DNA from: Cornus controversa
Taxonomy: Eukaryota > Streptophyta > Magnoliopsida > Cornales > Cornaceae
NCBI GenBank assembly: GCA_026545225.1
Contig: CM048846.1
Location: 13,665,975 to 13,729,974 of the forward strand
Reading direction: 5' to 3'
Length of the DNA stretch: 64,000 nt
Part shown: in pieces, positions 57,029 through 64,000 of the stretch
Numbering within the stretch: position 1 is the first letter of the stretch
Layout of the letters: each line of letters begins with the position of its first letter
Translations under genes and position numbers: made by a program
The notes under the pieces: model-generated
Told to the model about the DNA's origin: nothing
What the model saw: the letters and a program-made list of their open reading frames with translations, nothing else
The model's database searches: none

Positions 57029-57961
57029 TGATGAGTCAAAAAGTAATGATTTGGCGGAAGAGCGATGTGATACTAGTCGGACACGCTCCAATGATCAAGT
57101 TAGATGATCGAAAGAGGAAAAATGAAGAGAATCAAATCAAGGCTAATTGTTTGCATACCTCTCTAGGGTTAGATCATCATCTTTCTTATAAGGATTGTAT
57201 CACATGTCATCATATCTTCCGGATCTTAGGTAATAACCTTATATAATTAAGGTAATTTACCTTTCCGTGTCCTGGTAATTGCGAGAGATGCGAAAATCCC
57301 ATGTCAATCATTAAACAAATATACAATCCAATTTGAAGAACGAAGAACCTATGGTGTATGATTTCAGTAGAAACTAATCGAAACATTGTTAAGCACAATA
57401 TCAATCTATAATCTCTGAAAATAGAAAAAGATAATCAATATATCTCACCCATATATTCATAGGATAGAGAAGAAGGAAGTAGACTGAACAAATGAATATA
57501 GGTTTACGTTTAGAGAGAGAAAAAGAGAGACTTGACAAAGATCGAATGATGGCTTGCAATTGTTCAAGCTCGACTAAGATCTTAAATCAAAGATCGTCGA
57601 AACTTCTATAATCGAAAGAAGTCTTTAATCAAGAATGCCATTGATGCCTTTTCCATCATCGTTATGTTAATCTATAGTTGCCATAGTCGCCTCATCAAAT
57701 CTCCACCAAACTCGCTCAAATCGCCTTGTTGTTGTGTGTATATATATATAGAGAAGAAGATAAAACTGAGAAAGAAGAGAGAGATGGCTTAGGTTTTAGC
57801 CATGGTGGAGAAGTGTGAGAATCGAGCGAGAAAGGGAGATGGCCACGGCAACGGCGGCGGTGGCGGCGGTGGTGGTGGTGGTGGTGGAGGAGGAGAGAGA
57901 GAGAGAGATGATGGTTGTAGCAACAATGGTGCGATGACAACAGTTATGGTTTATTATGACA
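57029..57961 (-). repeat. 5' LTR of element 2
   Basis: The inner end (minus strand ...TTTTGACTCATCA) is fixed by the primer site. The outer end is placed tentatively at the minus-strand TGTCATAATAAACC. It includes a (GGC/GGT)n(GA)n tract at about 57841-57908 and a TA/GA-rich segment near 57735-57785. Confidence 0.55.
57841..57908. repeat. (GGC)(GGT)n(GA)n microsatellite
   Basis: A purine-rich, Gly-coding-like triplet tract lies inside the presumed LTR of element 2. The poly-glycine and poly-histidine open frames here are artefacts. Confidence 0.85.
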
Positions 57962-58088
57962 TAAATTTTATATATTATATAAAATTATAAAAGTATAATA
58001 ATAATTTCATAAGTTTTGTTAACGGTCATTAATGTCCCTAACTCAAAAGAGAGGTAACTGTAATATACTAAAACAAGATGAGTATAAT

Positions 58089-58276
58089 CCAAAAATGATC
58101 TCTTGCTCACCAGTGAGCAAAAAATTCTTTTACACCATCTATAGTAACCGTTAGATATGATTGTTATATATTTTAGTAATTACTTTTTTTACACTTAAAT
58201 CGTATCCAACGGTTAATATGTTTGGTGTGTAGAAAATTAATTTATTGTTCACCGATGAGTAAGAGATCATTACTTA
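58089..58276. mobile_element. Small MITE, 188 bp
   Basis: Inverted ends share ATGATCTCTTGCTCACCAGTG (left) and, on the minus strand, ATGATCTCTTACTCATCGGTG (right). AGTATAAT occurs exactly on both sides (58081-58088, 58277-58284), but the outermost few bases of the TIRs differ, so the exact ends are provisional. No coding capacity. Confidence 0.65.
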
Positions 58277-58284
58277 AGTATAAT

Positions 58285-60600
58285 AAATCATAACCCGAGG
58301 AGAAGTAAGTCTAGTTTACTCTTTCTTAAATTATATGGTAAAAACAATGTGGTTGATAGAAACAAAGTCATAGCATGACCATTGGTCAATTATTTTTCTT
58401 TCTTAGGCTTATCTTTTATAGTCGATAATTTTGAAAATTCTGTAATTGCAAATTTTTTACCTAGCAATTTGTGATTAGAGAAATGAGAGATTAGGGTTTT
58501 CATAACAATAAAGTGGAGAAAAAAAAAAAGGTTTAGATGAAGAAAAAGGTGATAACTGAGAAGGAGTCTATAAAATAAGGAAAGACATAAAATATTTGTT
58601 ATAAAATCAATGTATGGTTGTGTTTTTATTGATTTGTTGTATTGATGAGGACGTGTACAATGATCGTAATATATAATCTGTTTAAAAGTAGATGTTATTG
58701 TATTAGTATTGAGAAGAAATGCATCTTTTCGATAGAAGTTAAGGATTGGAAAGAATTTGTCCTATTAAGTTCAAATTTTTTAAGTATCAAAATTATAAAA
58801 TTGGAGAATGTTGAATAATAAAGAAAATAATTGACAAACGTTTTTGATATTAATTTTATAAGTATTTTTTTATATGTTTCTTAAAGTTATTTTATATATA
58901 TATGTAGAAGAAAATTTTTAAGAAAATTATATTTTTGCCCTTTGATCACAGTTTTTAGGAAGTGAAAGATAGATTGTTGAAAAAAAAAGAAGGGAAAACT
59001 AATTAAACTTTTGTTGGAAGGAGCCAAATTGATTGATCGATTGATTGACCTTTAGAGGTTTAATATGACCCCAATATCGGGCGTGCATGCAAATATATAG
59101 TTGTTGTTACTTTAACTTTGTGATTCAGGTGGATCATTGTCTATGTGATTTCAAGTGAATCCGTGACATTGATAAGATATGTTGCCACTGCCAGTTTGCC
59201 CTGCCACAAAGTGGGTACCAATGTATCATGCACTGATGCATATGCATATGCATATGCATGCATGCAACTTGATTATCATAAATTCAAAAGTAGTCCGTCG
59301 TCACTAAGAGGCATGATGATTCCGTCAGCCAATTTATGTATGATGGTTAGTAATAAAACTACATGGTTAGAATGAAGGGGAATAATTTGATTGATTGAAT
59401 AAAGAGATAGTAATAAAACTGTGTTGTAACATATTACTGGCGTTGAATGCATTGGAAAGAAAAAGAAAACAGGATAAACGTTCCATGGCACCAAATAATT
59501 ATATAAGAGTAAATTAAGCTATATAATTAAATATATAAAAAAAGTCCTCTAGCTCTTTCATGACAAATGTTACAAGCTTTATTTAGAAAAAGTTTTTTGA
59601 ATATGTGAAAAATCAAATATATTTTTTAGTCAAACATCTCATTAATTTCATGAGTCTCGAGGAGAGAATTATCTTAATAATAATCTGTGTTATTATTATA
59701 AAGACAAAATTTAGTTAGTTAAAATGAGTTGTAAATCCTATCTATATATTGTCATATATCATAAATATTAATCACAATCGCTAGTGCGGTGACTATATAT
59801 ACAACCTTTGAATATGCAAGCTCTATTGTGGGACTTGCAAGATTAAAAGACCTAACTTATGCGATTGTGATGAACAAGACTGCGAATAGAATAGCATAAA
59901 CAGACTGATTTTATCTTCTGCAATCAGTTTGGCTAAAGCAATCGCTCCAGCTAATTCTCTACACAATTTGTATTAATTAAATAAATGATTAGAATTTCCC
60001 AAGTGATAAATTCAAGTTTGATAGTTATTGGTAATGGTAATAGTAATACCGTAATAGCATTATCTATACCATAATAGTAATAGTGTGGTCGATTCAGGTC
60101 AGTCCTCCTATTAATAATACCTCGTCAGAGTTGTCCGTCTGTCATATCTTCCCCGGAGTGGTGCAGATAATGAAACGCCACCACAATTTTCTACGGAACG
60201 TACATTCTACATTAATAATAGTAATGCAAGTCTACGCACGCCGCGTCACACCATTGGTGTGACTAAACAGGTCACCTCAGCTGAGTATTCAAACCTATAA
60301 CTAAAAATAAGCATGCTTTTACCATGCGTTGAAATTTCGCCTTTAGAAAAATGAAATAGACAGAAGAAAATAATTCATCACAGACAGAAAAAGCAGAGCA
60401 TCGCGACCGTCCGATTGACTGACAAATATTATTACCAAATCAATTGTTAGGCGTGGTCGTGGTTGTGGGACACACAACTCACAAGTAAGAAGAATAACGA
60501 GATTTGAACAAGGAATTCCAAAAATAAGAATTGCATAAGCTTCAATCATCACCGTCCAAACCCAAGAAAAAATTACTAACAAAAATATGAACACGCATGC
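58285..60600. other. Intergenic spacer upstream of aspartate kinase
   Basis: AT-rich with no convincing gene. ATGCAT-type palindromic repeats lie at about 59235-59262. A CACACCATTGGTGTG hairpin at about 60248-60262 includes a CCAAT/ATTGG box and lies about 400 bases before the kinase leader. Confidence 0.5.
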
Positions 60601-60633
60601 ATTGTATTGTGTATAAAATTAATTATAAATGTG

Positions 60634-60664
<31 letters not shown>

Positions 60665-60680
60665 CGTATATAGAGGGCGG
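60601..60680 (+). promoter_or_regulatory. Putative core promoter of the aspartate kinase gene
   Basis: A (CT)n tract (about 60633-60649) followed by TATATATATATGTACGTATATA lies just before a GC-richer segment that looks like the start of a leader exon. CT tracts near the start site are common in plant housekeeping promoters. The start position is inferred. Confidence 0.4.
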
Positions 60681-61433
60681 CGCCGGGGCTCTGACCCAGA
60701 TATATTGGGCGTTCCTCCAGAGCTCCCAAGCTCCTTCTCAAGCGGACCAGTGCGAGAGAGAGAGAGGGTCGTCTGAGGGAATCGATAGCAAAACCAAAAC
60801 CCTAGACAGACCTCTCTTTCTCAAAAACTACCTTGCATTTACTCATTCTGTCTGTCCTGTCTCAAGGTACGTCGACCATTTTTTTTTTCTCTAAATTTTT
60901 CATTTGTATGTTTTTCCGTTTTTCATATATGCCAGCCATTTGGTTGCTGCTATTGAAATGTGGGAAACGAAAATAATTTTTGAATGAAATATTAAAACTC
61001 AGACGTCTTCAGTTCAGATCCAATCAAGCACCAACCGACCCTACTATTCATAATTATACCATTTTATTTTTATTTTTACTAGTTTGTTTCTCACTGTTCT
61101 CCACAACATACCAGAACTTTTTGCGGTTTTATTATGTGGTGTCTCCATGTCATTTCTCATTAATTTTATTATTATTATTATTATAATTATTTAGCTTTTG
61201 TTGATTTTTATTCGATCATGTCATGAAATTTGCAGGTGGACGAGGCTAGGATAAAAAACTTGTTAGCTGATCAGATCTTTCAAAATTTCTATTTCAGCAG
61301 GCAGGAAACATTATTAGTTCTCTCCGGTTTACGGAAAAACAGAACGTACCTCATTTGTCGAAATAACTTGTTTCTTAACTGATCCATTGTGTTGTTTCTT
61401 TAATAAATTCTAAATATATCTATCTGATTTGGT
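60672..61433 (+). other. 5' leader with intron, aspartate kinase gene
   Basis: A GC-richer leader exon (about 60672-60866) ends at CTCAAG/GTACGT. An intron runs to the acceptor TTTGCAG at 61235, and a second leader segment (61236-61433) joins the start codon. Leader introns are frequent in plant metabolic genes and often raise expression. Exon limits are read from splice consensus only. Confidence 0.6.
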
Positions 61434-62995
61434 ATGGCGACTACTATACATTTATGTGGGGTTGAAACTCTCTACCCTGTATTTTCAAAGAGAGATTTGC
61501 ATTGGCAACCACAGCTGTTTTCGCAGCAGTGGCGGCGGCGGCGGCGGCTTGGTTTTGCTGTATCTGTGGCTTCTGTGTCTGAGTTATCTACAACCGCGTG
61601 GAATTCAAGTAGGACACGAGCTTTAACTATCAGTTGTGATCAAGGAAATATAGATGTGCTTGAACGGAGTGATACCAAGCATACACGTTGTCACGGAGTA
61701 ACTAATGAACTGACATGTGTAATGAAGTTTGGTGGATCTTCAGTAGCCTCTGCAGAGAGGATGAGAGAGGTCGCTCACCTTTTTCTCAGCTTTCCAGAAG
61801 AAAATCCAGTCATTGTTCTCTCTGCTATGGGAAAGACAACTAACAATCTTTTGCTGGTACTAATACCTCTCACTTTCTGTTGTATTATTCCTTATTCATT
61901 GTGTTTGTTTATTACTTCCCTTTTAAGAAGATTTTGAATCAAATTGGCTACCCCTCTGTTAGGCTGGAGAAAAGGCTGTCACTTGTGGCGTGTCTAATGT
62001 CTCCAATATTGATGAATTAACCTTTGTGAAAGAAGTGCATCTCAGGTAAGGACTTCTCTGTCCTTCCATTTCTTATGTGGATATCTACAACCCATAATTG
62101 CCTCCTATTATAAATTCAATCCATTCTCATTTAGCATAATTATACTCTGTTTAGGACCATTGATGAACTGGGAGTTGATAGGTCCACTATTGCAAGTAAG
62201 TCCCTATTTTGCAATAACATTCAGTTTTTGTCTGTTGATGAGAATACTTTGAAGTTGAAGTTTCCCTATTGCTGTTAATACGTTCTCTGTAAATTAATTT
62301 ATTATATTATGTACAATGCCTTCCATTGTGCTAACAGTCATGCACCGCGTCTTACTTCCTCACTATTTGATGCATAAATAGATGAGCATCAAATTTTATA
62401 ACATTTGACTTGGGAACATTTAGGTCATTTATTGTTTGCTAAAACTGAATTCCGGAATTAGGTTTGAAAATGCTTCATAACAAAGTTAAAGAATTCACTC
62501 TTTTTTTTTTCACCCTTTTCGGAGGCAAATCCAGGAAACAAGCTGAATATGCCAGCCTTACTCATCTCTTTTTGACCAAGTTCTTCAATAATATACCTTA
62601 GTATAGTACAAGTACAATGAAATGTAGCCATTGATAAAGAAAATAGAGGGTTTCCACGTTGACAGTCCATTCTGTAATATATAAACTTCCCCGCATTTAT
62701 GATTCTCTTTAAGATATCTTCTGATGCCCCCCTATTTGTTTATGGTCTATAAATTCTGTTATTTGTCCTCATGTCTGTTGAGCTAATATTCATGCAATCT
62801 TACTAGTGTCTGTTTTTCACTCTCATTCACTTTTTTGCAGCACACCTAGAAGAACTGGAGCAACTTCTTAAGGGAATTGCTATGATGAAAGAGTTGACTC
62901 TACGCACAAAAGACTACTTAGTCTCATTCGGGGAATGCATGTCAACAAGAATTTTTGCAGCTTATTTAAATACAATTGGTGTTAAATCCCGGCAA
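61434..62995 (+). CDS. AK: Chloroplast monofunctional aspartate kinase, 5' part
   Basis: Aspartate kinase phosphorylates aspartate, the first step toward lysine, threonine, methionine and isoleucine in plastids. Exons at 61434-61856, 61963-62045, 62155-62195 and 62841-62995 join in frame (GT-AG introns) and give 234 residues; the gene continues past the window after the donor at 62996. Residues 1-85 are Ser/Arg/Thr-rich with few acids, a typical transit peptide, including an Arg run at 34-38 encoded by a (GGC)n tract. ELTCVMKFGGSSVAS (KFGGSS at 98-103) is the kinase signature; VIVLSAMGKTTN and LTLRTKDYLVSFGE follow. These match plant monofunctional AK1/AK2-type enzymes rather than the bifunctional AK-homoserine dehydrogenases. 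The C-terminal ACT domains that bind lysine are outside the window. No defect seen. Confidence 0.93.
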
Positions 62996-64000
62996 GTACG
63001 ATGTCTTCTGATCATTTATATCAACTATAGTAAGCTTAACAAGTTTGTATGCTCCACTAACTGATAAAATAACTTAGTAATGTCTATAATGAAGAACGTG
63101 GCAAGAGATATGATTTCAGGATTATATGTTACTTCGTGCTTAAACATCACCTATCGTGTAATTTTAGATGTTCCCATCATTTACCTTCCATCTATTTTGA
63201 TAAGACCATCATTTTCTTTTTATACTTGTCCCAACCGCTGAGAAAGAAGTTTCATTCTATATAGAACTTCCAAATGGAATAAATGTTTATACATAGAAGG
63301 AAAAGAAATTTTCTATAAACAAAAGATATATATATATATATATATATATGCAATAAGTGTCATCAGCAGCTCATTTTTTTAATTTTTCAAGACAAAGAAC
63401 TTGCAAGTCTAGAGTTGCTTAACAATTTTTTCTTAACACTTAACGGTATATCAGAAAGGTGTAAAAACCAAAAAAAAAATATCAGATTGAAATGATTATA
63501 TGTAGAATTAGATGTTATTTGGTGGGTTCACAACTCTAAATTGTGCTTAATATTTAAAATCTCTGCAGATTAGGTTCTGCTTTATAATGTGTATCATTTC
63601 TTGTCTTCCCGATCTGCATAGTTTAGATTTATGTTTAAATTTAGTGATAAGGGTGTTGTGTTTTTGCATGTCCATGTATTTTACATCTAAAAATTTCTTT
63701 CAACCTATTCGCATAGTTCTCTTGATAGATTATTAGTGTGATTTGTGGTTGGTTAGAAACAAAAGGATGAGTATAGTATTCTTTGTCATGGAGTTATTCT
63801 ATGAAAGCCTTTGTGCAGCAAAAAAAAAAAGGGTATTAACTCAGATGTGATTATGAAATGGCTCATGTAGGAAGCCTATTAATTCTAGTTGATAAAAGTA
63901 TAATCGATCAACATAATACATAAAGCTGACAGAAGAAGCCACTTGAACATTAATATTTAATGTTTAGCTACATCAGATTGGAGTAAATATTTTATTCTTC
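62996..64000 (+). other. Intron 4 of the aspartate kinase gene (incomplete)
   Basis: The donor GTACGATG follows the codons for KSRQ. The next expected kinase residues do not appear before the window ends, so this intron exceeds 1 kb. It contains a (TA)n run at about 63330-63349 and no recognised element. Confidence 0.7.

Larger units (their letters stand above)
43430..57961 (-). mobile_element. Tat-type Ty3/Gypsy element 2 (fossil, minus strand)
   Basis: On the minus strand from the right: LTR, primer binding site, gag, protease, RT, RNase H, second RNase H, integrase, a tandem-repeat spacer, and an extra gene in antisense (+ strand) orientation. This is the layout of Retand/Tat elements. 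A CACTA element (49939-54174) and a solo LTR (47808-49300) interrupt pol. The 3' LTR is not recognised on the left. Clearly broken with many breaks across gag, pol and the antisense gene. Age cannot be dated without a second LTR, but it predates both insertions. Confidence 0.82.

Noticed and set aside
22482-57961. A single giant novel element or gene system spanning the region
   Set aside because: Target duplications, primer sites and domain order resolve it into at least eight separate known-type insertions.
57716-57990. Poly-His/poly-Gly open frames near the LTR of element 2
   Set aside because: Both derive from the (GGC/GGT)n(GA)n microsatellite.

Overview
The window looks like intergenic DNA from a flowering plant, probably a eudicot. 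It is strongly AT-rich, full of (TA)n and (CA)n/(TG)n microsatellites, and its gene structures have small exons with GT-AG introns. Only two host genes are convincing. One is a complete three-exon short-chain dehydrogenase/reductase gene (20010-22285, + strand). The other is the 5' half of a gene for a chloroplast monofunctional aspartate kinase (leader from about 60.66 kb, coding from 61434, + strand), which runs off the right edge. Everything else I can name is transposable-element or tandem-repeat sequence.

Layout. 0-2.7 kb: 3' end of a Tat-type Ty3/Gypsy element (purine-rich repeat, about 56-bp tandem repeats, polypurine tract, LTR). 3.0-6.3 kb: a hAT-type MITE with a perfect 8-bp target duplication, then a 2.5-kb Mutator-like non-autonomous element that carries a second copy of the same MITE. 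6.65-11.5 kb: an array of short tandem units interrupted by a decayed hAT transposon of the TTF-zinc-finger/DUF4371 type. 11.5-19.7 kb: mostly unremarkable AT-rich spacer with MITE remnants and two LINE 3'-end fragments. 19.7-22.4 kb: the SDR gene.

22.48-41.79 kb: a fossil Tat-type Gypsy element on the + strand that has collected other insertions. A 5.56-kb hAT element (24154-29709, perfect 8-bp TSD, BED finger plus hATC transposase) sits in its gag region. A minus-strand LTR of a probable Tekay/Del chromovirus (32319-40698) sits between its two RNase H regions. That LTR is itself split by a 4.1-kb solo LTR of a related family in the opposite orientation (33251-37366) and by a 1.4-kb solo LTR (38827-40224). 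41.81-42.64 kb is a foldback element with very long inverted repeats. 43.4-57.96 kb is a second Tat-type element on the minus strand. Its extra antisense gene reads on the + strand at 43.4-45.3 kb, its integrase/RNase H/RT/gag follow to the right, and its primer binding site and LTR lie at 57.0-57.96 kb. A 1.5-kb solo LTR (47808-49300) and a 4.2-kb CACTA element (49939-54174) are inserted in its pol. 58.0-60.6 kb is spacer with a small MITE, and then the aspartate kinase gene begins.

I found no convincing new gene system. The value of the window is its element stratigraphy, with boundaries fixed by target-site duplications that can be read directly, plus several tandem-repeat structures in element ends. 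All coordinates and homology calls come from reading the sequence; no database search was made.
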